DNA of 45,658 nucleotides, taken from positions 1-45,658 of the forward strand of contig JAJRQI010000040.1 in NCBI GenBank assembly GCA_024280335.1, in the 5' to 3' direction. The stretch's first letter is position 1; the number at the start of each line of letters is the position of its first letter. This DNA is from Deltaproteobacteria bacterium (lineage in GTDB: Bacteria > Desulfobacterota > Desulfuromonadia > Desulfuromonadales > Geopsychrobacteraceae). The notes under the pieces are model-generated. The model ran no database searches and was not told the DNA's origin. It saw only the letters and a list, made by a program, of their open reading frames with translations. The position numbers and the translations under genes were made by a program. Shown here in pieces: positions 8,588 through 15,775 of the stretch.

Positions 8588-10676
8588 ACTCTGCACTGAT
8601 GGCATTTGATGTGGTGGCCCGGATCAACCGGATCGATGTTGATATTAGGGCGATTGCCAGAGAATTCGGCCTTCAGGAGATCGTTTCTCCGCAAGAGTTG
8701 CTGCGGATTGCCGCCGCGTTTGATTTCAAAGCCAAGCTGAAAAAACTTTCGGTCGAGAAACTGGCCGATGCCTATCCGCTGCCCGCTATCGCCGTCGGTG
8801 CCGATGGTCAGTATGCCGTATTGCTGAAGAACAACCAGACAGCCGGCAAGTGCCTGCTGTTCGACCCGGCAGAAAAAAAGACCGTCGAAAAAACTATCGC
8901 CGAGGTCGAGGTGGAGTTCAGGCAGTTTATCATCCTGCGGCACAAGAAGATCAACTCGCAGGTGGTGTTCGGCTTTCGCTGGTTTTTACAGGAAATCATC
9001 AAGTTCAAGCGGATTATCGGCGAGGTGCTGCTCGGCTCCTTCGTGGTCCAGCTGTTCGGTCTGGTGACCCCGCTCTTCACCCAGGTGATTCTCGATAAGG
9101 TTATCGTCCATCGCAGCATGACCACCCTGGATGTGCTGGCGGTCGCCTTTCTGGCGATTGCCGGGTTTGAGCTGTTGCTGAATATCGCTCGCAACTACAT
9201 CTTTATCCATACTGCCCACAAGCTGGATGCCAAACTCGGCGCCAAACTGTTCAAGCACCTGCTGGCGCTGCCGTTTCGCTATTTCGAGTCGCGCAAGGTC
9301 GGCAACATCGCTGCCCGGGTCCGGGAGTTGGACACCATCCGCGAGTTCATCACCAATAAAGCGGTCAGCGTGATTATCGACCTGTTTTTCTCGCTGGTCT
9401 TTGTCGCGGTGATGCTGCTCTACAGCGTCAAACTGACCCTGGTCGTGCTCGGATTCGTTTCGGTGATCGCGCTGCTCTACCTGATCATCACCCCTGAACT
9501 GCGCCGGCGGTTGGAGAGTAAATTTCAGATGGCCGCCTCCTCCAACTCTTACCTGGTCGAATCGGTGACCGGTGTGCAGACGGTTAAGTCGCTGGCGGTC
9601 GAGGGGACCATGCAGAACCGTTGGGAAGATCATCTGGGGCGCTATGTCAGCTCCAGTTTCAATCTGGCGAATATGTCGAATATCTCCGGGGCGATCTCCG
9701 GCACCCTGCGTCGGCTGATGACCATCTCGGTTCTTTACCTGGGTGTCAAGGCCGTTTTGCAGGGGGATTTGACCATCGGTCAGTTGATCGCCTTCCAGAT
9801 GTTCTCCGCTCAGTTCAGCGGTCCGGTTCTGCGTCTGGTTAACCTGTGGAACGAATTTCAGCAGGCATTGCTCTCGGTCGATCGACTAGGGGATATCCTC
9901 AATCATCCAACCGAAGCGACCACGGAAAAGGCGATTACCCTGCCGCAGCTCAAAGGCGCGCTGAAGCTCGATAATGTCTCTTTCAAATACGCACCGGATG
10001 GGCCCAAGGCCCTGGATGGGGTTTCCGTGCTGATCCAGTCGGGGATGAGCATCGGCATCGTCGGCCGCAGCGGCAGCGGCAAAAGTACTTTGGCGAAACT
10101 GCTGCAACGGCTCTATATCCCCAGCGAAGGGGCGATCTATATCGATGAGATCGATGCCCGCCACCTGAACCCGTCCTGGTTGCGCTACAATATCGGCGTG
10201 GTTCTGCAGGAGAACTACCTGTTCAGTGGCACTATTCGCGACAACATTGCCCTGCCGAAACCGGATGCGCCGATGGAACTGATTCTGCACGTTGCCCGGA
10301 TTGCCGGTGCCCATGAATTTATCGCCCAGCTGCCGGAAGGTTACGACACTGAAGTCAGCGAACGTGGTTCTTCACTGTCGGGTGGCCAGCGGCAACGGAT
10401 TGCCATTGCCAGAGCACTGATCACCAACCCGCGCCTGCTGATCTTTGACGAAGCCACCTCGGCGCTCGATTACGAGTCGGAGCGGATCATCCAGCAGAAT
10501 ATGCAGTCGATCAAACAGGGCCGAACCACGGTGCTCATTGCCCATCGTTTGGCAACGATTAGGGCTGTGATCTGATTCTGGTTCTCGAAAAGGGCAAGCT
10601 GGTCGAATCGGGCAACCATGAGCAGCTGCTGCAACAGCGCGGCTATTACCATAATCTTTCGACCCAGCAAGATTGA
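8584..10676 (+). pseudogene. HlyB-like type I secretion ABC transporter, frameshifted near 3' end
   Basis: As read, the frame stops at 10575 after LATIRAVI (about 664 codons). Adding one G to the GGG run at 10562-10564 restores the usual ending (IRGCDLILVLEKGKL... to HNLSTQQD) and a stop at 10674-10676, giving 697 residues, close to HlyB's about 707. Residues 1-125 form a C39-peptidase-like domain with no catalytic Cys, as in HlyB-type transporters of RTX proteins that lack a Gly-Gly leader. The membrane domain follows. The ATPase domain has Walker A GRSGSGKST (494-502), signature LSGGQRQR (598-605), Walker B LLIFDE (to residue 623) and H-loop His654. All ATPase motifs precede the shift; only the last 35-40 residues are affected. 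It is either a real recent mutation or a sequencing error in a G run. The ATG at 8584 overlaps the tolC-like stop. Confidence 0.85.
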
Positions 10677-10684
10677 TGGCGTTG

Positions 10685-10731
10685 AAATCCCCCCTCACCC
10701 CCCTTTATAAAAGGGGGATTGAGGGGGATTT
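10685..10731. repeat. Palindromic CCCCCT/AGGGGG intergenic repeat
   Basis: An imperfect inverted repeat with arms AAATCCCCCCTCACCCCCC and the matching GGGGGATTGAGGGGGATTT around a TTTATAAAA centre. It fills the gap between the ABC transporter and hlyD-like genes. Similar C-run/G-run palindromes are common as dispersed repeats in bacterial genomes. RNA from either strand would form a strong hairpin, so it may reduce read-through or stabilise the upstream message. Confidence 0.7.
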
Positions 10732-10800
10732 ATGGCTTTCATCGTACAGTGCAAATCCACTTTGATCCGTGTCCAGAATGATTTTTCAATGTGAGGCAAT

Positions 10801-12111
10801 ATGTTTAAACCATCAGACGATCGTCATGAATTCAAGCCGCTGCTGGTCGAGATCGAAGAGCGGCCGCTCAATCCATTGGGCCGGGCCATTTTCTGGATTG
10901 TGATTGCCGCGATCCTCTTCACCTGCCTGTGGATGTTTTTCGGTGAGGTGGATGTCGTAGTCACCGCCCGCGGCAAGGTGATCCCCTCTGGTGAAGTCAA
11001 AACCATCCAGCCGCTCAATGCCGGGGTGGTGCGCAGTATCCTGATTCAGCCGGGGGACTATGTGACCCAGGGGCAGCTGCTGATGGAGATCGATCCATCG
11101 GATGTCGATCCGGAACTGGCCTCGATGCATGCCGATCATAAACAGGCGGAACTGGAAATTGAACGGATCAAGGCATTAGTTGAAGGCCGGGAATTTGCCG
11201 TGAATAGCGAGCGATATGATGCCGAAGTTCTGCGCGTGCAGCAGGAAATCTATGCCTCGGAAAAAGAGCGCCTGAAGAAGCAGGTCCAGGTCAAGCAGGA
11301 GGGGCTGGCGCAGCTTGAAGAACGGCTGGCGGCCGAGCACAGGGTTGTCGAACAGGCCGGCTACATGTATGGCATGTCGACAGAGAGGTTTTCGCGACTG
11401 CATGAGGTCAAGGATATTATCAGCCGGGATGACTACGAGGGCAGCGAAAGCGAGGCGCAACGATACCGAACCGAACTGAACTCAGCGCAGCATCGGGTCG
11501 CTGAACTGATCGCTCTGAAAAAGCAGACCGATCAGGAGATCGCCTATATCGAAGTCGAATACCGCAACCGTCTGCTCGCCGAACTGGCGGAGAATAAACA
11601 GCGCTATCTTTATCTGCAGGCCAGGATCGAAAAGGCTGAGTTCATCAGCACCCGCCAACAGATTACCGCCCCGGTTGACGGCTATATCTCTCAGCTGCTG
11701 TTCCACACCATCGGTGGAGTGGTAACGCCAGCCGAAAAGTTGGCCCACATCGTCCCGAGCAACTCGCCGCTATTGATCAAGTCCTTTTTGCTCAACAAGG
11801 ATGCCGGTTTCGTCGCCAAGAATATGGTTGCTTCGATCAAGATCGATACCTTCAACTTCCAGAAGTATGGCACGATCGAAGGAAAAGTCATTCAGGTCTC
11901 CAGGGACAGTATCGAAGACGAACAGCTCGGACTGGTCTATGAAATCTATATCGTTCCCGACAATAATACGCTGCTGATCAACGGCGTCGAAATGCCGATT
12001 TCGGCGGGCATGAGTGTGACCTCAGAAGTGAAGGTCGGCAAGCGGCGGATTATTGAATTTTTCCTCTATCCGCTGATCAAATATCTGGATGAGGGGATCA
12101 GTGTGATGTGA
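10801..12111 (+). CDS. HlyD-family periplasmic adaptor of the type I secretion system
   Basis: A 436-residue membrane fusion protein. It has a short cytoplasmic N-terminus, one membrane segment at about residues 28-48 (IFWIVIAAILFTCLWMFFG), then the first half of a lipoyl/biotinyl-like domain (ARGKVIPSGEVKTIQPL, VRSILIQPGDYV). A long coiled coil follows at about 100-290, then the second lipoyl half (ITAPVDGYISQL) and a beta-barrel C-terminal domain ending with a hydrophobic tail (RRIIEFFLYPLI). This order is typical of HlyD. It bridges the inner-membrane ABC transporter and the TolC-like channel encoded upstream. GAGG lies just before the ATG. It ends 13 bases from the converging hipA gene. 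Confidence 0.88.
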   Translation: MFKPSDDRHEFKPLLVEIEERPLNPLGRAIFWIVIAAILFTCLWMFFGEVDVVVTARGKVIPSGEVKTIQPLNAGVVRSILIQPGDYVTQGQLLMEIDPSDVDPELASMHADHKQAELEIERIKALVEGREFAVNSERYDAEVLRVQQEIYASEKERLKKQVQVKQEGLAQLEERLAAEHRVVEQAGYMYGMSTERFSRLHEVKDIISRDDYEGSESEAQRYRTELNSAQHRVAELIALKKQTDQEIAYIEVEYRNRLLAELAENKQRYLYLQARIEKAEFISTRQQITAPVDGYISQLLFHTIGGVVTPAEKLAHIVPSNSPLLIKSFLLNKDAGFVAKNMVASIKIDTFNFQKYGTIEGKVIQVSRDSIEDEQLGLVYEIYIVPDNNTLLINGVEMPISAGMSVTSEVKVGKRRIIEFFLYPLIKYLDEGISVM

Positions 12112-12124
12112 GGCTGGATCAAAA

Positions 12125-13315
12125 TCAGCGCAGCAGATATTCATCGATCTCTCCGAATCTGCCAGTATCGTTCGCAGGTACCCCGAATGCTGAGAATTCT
12201 TCTCTCCATCCCGATGCCGCCGAAAAGACCTCTTCAACGATCGATTTGGCGTGCGTAACCCCCCAGCTCTTCCCCAGTCGCTCAAGGGTCTTGCGACCGG
12301 GATAGCTTGGGTCGCAGTCGAAAAACAGGACATGTTCGGAGTTTTCACCGATATTAGGGATAAGATCGAACGCCGGTGAAAGGCGCCATCCGGACCTGCT
12401 GTCGCAAATCATCCAAAAATTTTTAAGGTGGTCGTCGGTATTGTTTACCACCGCATTAAAGACCATCTGACGAAACAGTCCCTGGGAATCTTCTCCAGGG
12501 TCGGCGCTGATTTTCCGGATGACTTTGAGCAGCTCCTGATAGCGGCAGACATAATATCCTTTTGCCTTAAGCAGGGTCTGGAAGCTGATCATATGTCTGC
12601 GGCCGGACTTTTTTATATCGAATCGGCGAACCAGAAGAACCGGCCGACCGGCGCAGCTCACCAGCCGCGTTTGCGGCACGGCGAGGCCCGCCTTGGCGGC
12701 AAGACTCAGCGTAGCGGCTTCAATTCGTACCACATCAACCCGGTCTTTAATGCTGGGGAATTTGGCGATGAATTGTTCATCCGTCTGTTCATCTATGACC
12801 AGTGCCTTGGGCCGCGCACCACCGGGAGAGCTTCCGGCGCCGAGCAGTACGGAAATCTCGGAATTGTGAACGCCGCCCCGCTCGACCAGTTCGGCCTCAC
12901 GCAACAACTCTCCCAGTCGGAGGTTGGAAACCTCGGGATGAGACACCTGGGGGCTTCCTTTTTCAGTGTAGGAAAGAGCACCAAGTCCCGAGCTCCCTAG
13001 GCAGAGCAGCAGTGTAGCCGGGTTGACCTGGTGACGGGGGAGTTGATGTTTGCGCACTAACAGGCGGCGACCCCAGTCATCGGGCAGACTGTCTTCAAAA
13101 ACCCCCCAAACACCGGGGGGGCCAATGGAGAATGTCTTTTCACTCAGGGGCAGGGAGATCGGGTCCAACGCCAAGGCGTCAGGCTGCTGCAGGTATGCGG
13201 TATCATAACGGAAATTTCCCCTGCCTTCTTCTCCGTCGGCAATTTCGCAAATCATTTCCCCGACCCGTTGCGGACCGGCGGGATGGGCCATCCAGACCTC
13301 GATACGGGAGATCAT
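12125..13315 (-). CDS. hipA: HipA-like serine/threonine kinase toxin
   Basis: A 396-residue protein with the order expected of HipA kinases. An N-terminal subdomain (VWGVFEDSLPDDWGRRLL) is followed by the glycine-rich loop GAGSSPGGARPKAL (about residues 157-170), the catalytic loop FNAVVNNTDDHLKNF with the Asp and Asn needed for phosphotransfer, and the metal-binding LSPAFDLIP motif. All key residues are present, so the kinase should be active. Known HipA proteins phosphorylate aminoacyl-tRNA synthetases (GltX in E. coli) and cause dormancy; the target here is unknown. Its ATG overlaps the stop of the upstream antitoxin gene by four bases (13312-13315), so the pair is co-translated. It converges on the hlyD-like gene with a 13-base gap. 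Confidence 0.88.
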   Translation of the reverse strand: MISRIEVWMAHPAGPQRVGEMICEIADGEEGRGNFRYDTAYLQQPDALALDPISLPLSEKTFSIGPPGVWGVFEDSLPDDWGRRLLVRKHQLPRHQVNPATLLLCLGSSGLGALSYTEKGSPQVSHPEVSNLRLGELLREAELVERGGVHNSEISVLLGAGSSPGGARPKALVIDEQTDEQFIAKFPSIKDRVDVVRIEAATLSLAAKAGLAVPQTRLVSCAGRPVLLVRRFDIKKSGRRHMISFQTLLKAKGYYVCRYQELLKVIRKISADPGEDSQGLFRQMVFNAVVNNTDDHLKNFWMICDSRSGWRLSPAFDLIPNIGENSEHVLFFDCDPSYPGRKTLERLGKSWGVTHAKSIVEEVFSAASGWREEFSAFGVPANDTGRFGEIDEYLLR

Positions 13316-13620
13316 TGGTCCCCGCTGCGCCGCGAAGCTCGCTGTCGTTGCGGCTTTTGCGCTTGTTCGTAACGCTCAAACAGATCGGTTGTCAACAATA
13401 TCTGATCCAGCTCTGCGGCCCGATCAAGAATATCGAGTGCGGCCACCCAGAAGCCGAATTTGACTTTGGGGTCTCCATTCTCCATTCTCAATAAGGTGGG
13501 GACGCTTGTTCCTATTCTGGCAGCGAAAACCTGTTGCGTTTCGTTGCGCAACAGTCGTTCACCGCGCAGCCGCTCTCCCAGCTGCTGCAAAATGCCACCG
13601 GCCTTATCTGATATCAGCAT
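13312..13620 (-). CDS. hipB: HipB-like Xre-family antitoxin/repressor
   Basis: A 102-residue protein with a Cro/C1 helix-turn-helix at about residues 12-70: LGERLRGERLLRNETQQ, then FAARIGTSVPTLLRMENGD and a final helix. It ends in an Arg/Gln-rich tail. HipB-type proteins bind HipA and repress their own operon. The ATG has GGAG eight bases upstream, and a strong promoter lies 33 bases beyond. The first gene of the hipBA unit, it overlaps hipA by four bases, the normal layout for this toxin-antitoxin type. Confidence 0.85.
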   Translation of the reverse strand: MLISDKAGGILQQLGERLRGERLLRNETQQVFAARIGTSVPTLLRMENGDPKVKFGFWVAALDILDRAAELDQILLTTDLFERYEQAQKPQRQRASRRSGDQ

Positions 13621-13652
13621 CGCTTCTCCATATAAAGAAAAGTGCAGGTTGT

Positions 13653-13680
13653 ATTATACGCGTAAAATCATTTAAAGCAA
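13653..13680 (-). promoter_or_regulatory. Sigma-70 promoter of hipBA with candidate operator
   Basis: On the minus strand a -35 box TTGCTT (13675-13680) and a perfect -10 box TATAAT (13653-13658) are separated by 16 bases. An ACGCGT core with A/T-rich flanks (TTATACGCGTAAAA on the plus strand, 13655-13668) overlaps the -10 box. It is roughly two-fold symmetric, which makes it the best candidate HipB operator. The promoter is inferred from sequence only. Confidence 0.6.
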
Positions 13681-13724
13681 TATGTGCTTTTGCTAAGCAT
13701 GGGAACTCTCTAGGGAACCCTGTG

Positions 13725-13770
13725 TGGGAGAGCCGCAGGTACGGTTTGCTGAGGGGGGGGGCGACCCGGG
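13725..13770 (+). other. Possible decayed group II intron domain V/VI remnant
   Basis: The segment GAGAGCCGCAGGTACGGTTT matches both strands of the basal stem of bacterial group II intron domain V, usually GAGCCG...(loop)...CGTACGGTTC. It is followed by TGAGGGGGGGGG, as often seen just after domain V. The distal half of domain V with its GAAA-type loop is missing, so it could not be catalytic. No intron reverse transcriptase is nearby. The match is short and the call is tentative. Confidence 0.3.
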
Positions 13771-13859
13771 GGGAAATAGACATTTTTTCAGCGATCAGGC
13801 AGAAAGTCGGTTGTCACGGCAATCGATAAATTTTATGATAACCCGTTTGTGGGTTGAGC

Positions 13860-13892
13860 GTGTCACAGGTAGCGGGTCAGGTGCTGTGACAC
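13860..13892. repeat. Perfect 9-bp inverted repeat
   Basis: GTGTCACAG (13860-13868) and CTGTGACAC (13884-13892) form a perfect stem with a 15-base loop, 77 bases upstream of the ClC gene. No T run follows, so it is a poor terminator. It could be a protein-binding site or an mRNA leader structure. Confidence 0.45.
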
Positions 13893-13969
13893 TTTCACTT
13901 TGGGCGGTCCATCGTTGGCGGCCTGATTTCAAATCAAGAGTAATCCTGTCCGAAAGCTGAGAAGTCTGA

Positions 13970-15775
13970 ATGCCAGCGCTATTTAAGAAACCGCATCTTT
14001 TTTCACGTCGCTTGCGCCGTCTCAATCTGAGATTGCTGAACCATTTCAAAATCAGCGAAAATACCTTTATGGCGGTGCTGGCCGTGGCGATCGGGCTGCT
14101 GGCCGGACTGGGCAACTATGCGTTGCGGCAGCTGATCGAACTGATCCACTGGGGGATCGTCGAACAGGGCAGTGCGGCCATGTCGATCTCTTTTGATGAG
14201 TGGAGCTGGTCGCGGCTGCTGACCCCGCTGTTTCCGCTCTGCGGCGGTATTCTGCTGCTTCCCTTCGGTTATTTCTTTGCCAAAGATATGAAGGCTGGAT
14301 TTCCCAGTTTTCTCGAAAAAGTCAACCTGCGTGGCGCCAAGATACCGGGTCGCACCATCATTACCCGTGGTTTTGCCAGCGCCATCACCCTGGGGACCGG
14401 CGGCAGTGCCGGGCAGGAGGGACCGATCGCCCAGCTGGGCGGCGCGATCGGCAGCCAGTTCGGTCAGCTGTTCAAAATGAGCGGCGACCGGCTCAAGGTG
14501 CTGGTCGCTTGCGGCGTGGCCGGTGGTGTTGCGGCAACCTTCAACGCACCGTTAGCCGGGGTTTTTTTCGCCCAGGAGATCGTGCTGCTCGCCTCCTTCG
14601 AGATGACCAGCTTCACCTCTATCGTTATTTCCAGCGGCATGGCAACGGTGGTATCGCGGGCGCTGCTTGGCGATCATGGCGAGATCTCCGTCCCCACCTT
14701 TACCCTCGGCAGTCCCTGGGAGCTGCTGCTCTACGTGTTGTTGGGACTGGTGATCGGTGCCCTCGCCGCCGGTTTTATCGACAGCCATTACCGGATCAAG
14801 GATTGCTTCGACAAACTCAAACTTTCGCCGCTGCTCAAGCCGATCCTCGGCGGGTTTCTGGTCGGGGTGATCGCCATCGTTTTTCCGCAGATTCTCGGTA
14901 ACGGCTACAGTTTCATGGTCGATGTCATCAACGGTGAAGGGATGTGGTGGCTGCTCGGTGCGCTGGTGGTGGTCAAAGCGATCGCCACCTCGATTACTTT
15001 GGGTTCTGGGATGCCCGGCGGCCTGTTTGCGCCCTCGCTCTATCTGGGTGCCGTGGCCGGCGGCGCCTTCGGCAAACTGGCACAGATGCTGCTGCCCGGT
15101 TTGTCGATCGCCCCCGGCGCTTATGCGCTGGTCGGCATGGGCGCATTTCTCTCCGCCGCGACCCATGCACCGATGACCGCCATTTTCATGTTGATGGAAC
15201 TGACCGATTCCTACGAGGTCATCATCCCGATCATGCTCAGTTGCGTGGTCGGTACCGCCGTCGCCCGCCGGCTGAAAAAAGACAGCCTGGACACGGTCGA
15301 GCTGAGCCGGGCCGGGATCGACCTGGAGGCGGGGAAGGAGCGCAACATCATGAAGTCGCTCACCGTCGGTGCCGTGATGAGCCGCGATCCGGAATCGATT
15401 CCGGCGGGCATGACCCTGCGCCAGTTCGCCGATTTTATCGCCTCGACCAAACACACCAATTTTCCGCTGGTCAATGCCGCCGGGGAGCTCTGCGGGATTA
15501 TCTCGGTGCAGGATTTTCTTGGCGTGGTGTTTGAGCAGGATCTGATGGATCTGGTGGTGGTACAGGAGTTGGCGACGGTCGATGTGATTACCGTCTGCGC
15601 CGCAGATGATCTGGATACGGCGATGCAGCGGATCGGTTATCGCAATATCGAGCAGTTGCCGGTGGTCGATCCGTTGCAGAATAATCGGCTGGTCGGGATC
15701 ATCTCCCGGCGGGACATGGTTTCAGCCTACAATAGGGCGCTGATGAGTAAAACATTGGGTGATCATGAGAATTGA
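13970..15775 (+). CDS. ClC-family chloride channel/antiporter with C-terminal CBS pair
   Basis: A 601-residue membrane protein. The ClC core covers about residues 30-440 with the hallmark filter motifs: GTGGSAGQEGP (gating Glu150 in the GxEGP loop), GSGMPGGLFAPSLYLG and GMGAFLSAATHAPMTAIF. Two CBS domains follow at about 460-520 and 530-590 (VGAVMSRDPESIPAG; LGVVFEQDL; VVDPLQNNRLVGIISRRDM). Presence of the gating Glu fits either a channel or an H+/Cl- exchanger. CBS pairs usually bind adenosine nucleotides and tune gating. The ATG has only a weak GAGAAG upstream. Its 3' end overlaps the start of the helicase gene by 11 bases, so the two are probably co-transcribed, although their functions are not obviously linked. 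Confidence 0.9.
   Translation: MPALFKKPHLFSRRLRRLNLRLLNHFKISENTFMAVLAVAIGLLAGLGNYALRQLIELIHWGIVEQGSAAMSISFDEWSWSRLLTPLFPLCGGILLLPFGYFFAKDMKAGFPSFLEKVNLRGAKIPGRTIITRGFASAITLGTGGSAGQEGPIAQLGGAIGSQFGQLFKMSGDRLKVLVACGVAGGVAATFNAPLAGVFFAQEIVLLASFEMTSFTSIVISSGMATVVSRALLGDHGEISVPTFTLGSPWELLLYVLLGLVIGALAAGFIDSHYRIKDCFDKLKLSPLLKPILGGFLVGVIAIVFPQILGNGYSFMVDVINGEGMWWLLGALVVVKAIATSITLGSGMPGGLFAPSLYLGAVAGGAFGKLAQMLLPGLSIAPGAYALVGMGAFLSAATHAPMTAIFMLMELTDSYEVIIPIMLSCVVGTAVARRLKKDSLDTVELSRAGIDLEAGKERNIMKSLTVGAVMSRDPESIPAGMTLRQFADFIASTKHTNFPLVNAAGELCGIISVQDFLGVVFEQDLMDLVVVQELATVDVITVCAADDLDTAMQRIGYRNIEQLPVVDPLQNNRLVGIISRRDMVSAYNRALMSKTLGDHEN

Larger units (their letters stand above)
13621..13969. other. Gene-free stretch between hipB and the ClC gene
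   Basis: About 350 bases with no convincing gene. The left end holds the hipBA promoter. At 13725-13770 a GAGCCG...GTACGGTTT segment followed by a run of nine Gs resembles the 3' end of a bacterial group II intron. At 13860-13892 a perfect 9-bp hairpin (GTGTCACAG / CTGTGACAC, 15-base loop) is present. No clear sigma-70 promoter for the ClC gene is visible. Confidence 0.6.

Noticed and set aside
12428-13000. Plus-strand frame of 190 codons opposite hipA
   Set aside because: Antisense to a gene with all HipA motifs; no ribosome binding site or recognisable domain.
13901-13950. tRNA-Sec-like anticodon arm (CCTGA-TTTCAAA-TCAAG)
   Set aside because: Only the anticodon arm fits, with one mismatch. 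No acceptor stem, T-arm or CCA end is visible around it.
14552-15454. 300-codon minus-strand frame inside the ClC gene
   Set aside because: Antisense shadow of a clear ClC/CBS coding region with His/Asp/Gly-rich composition.
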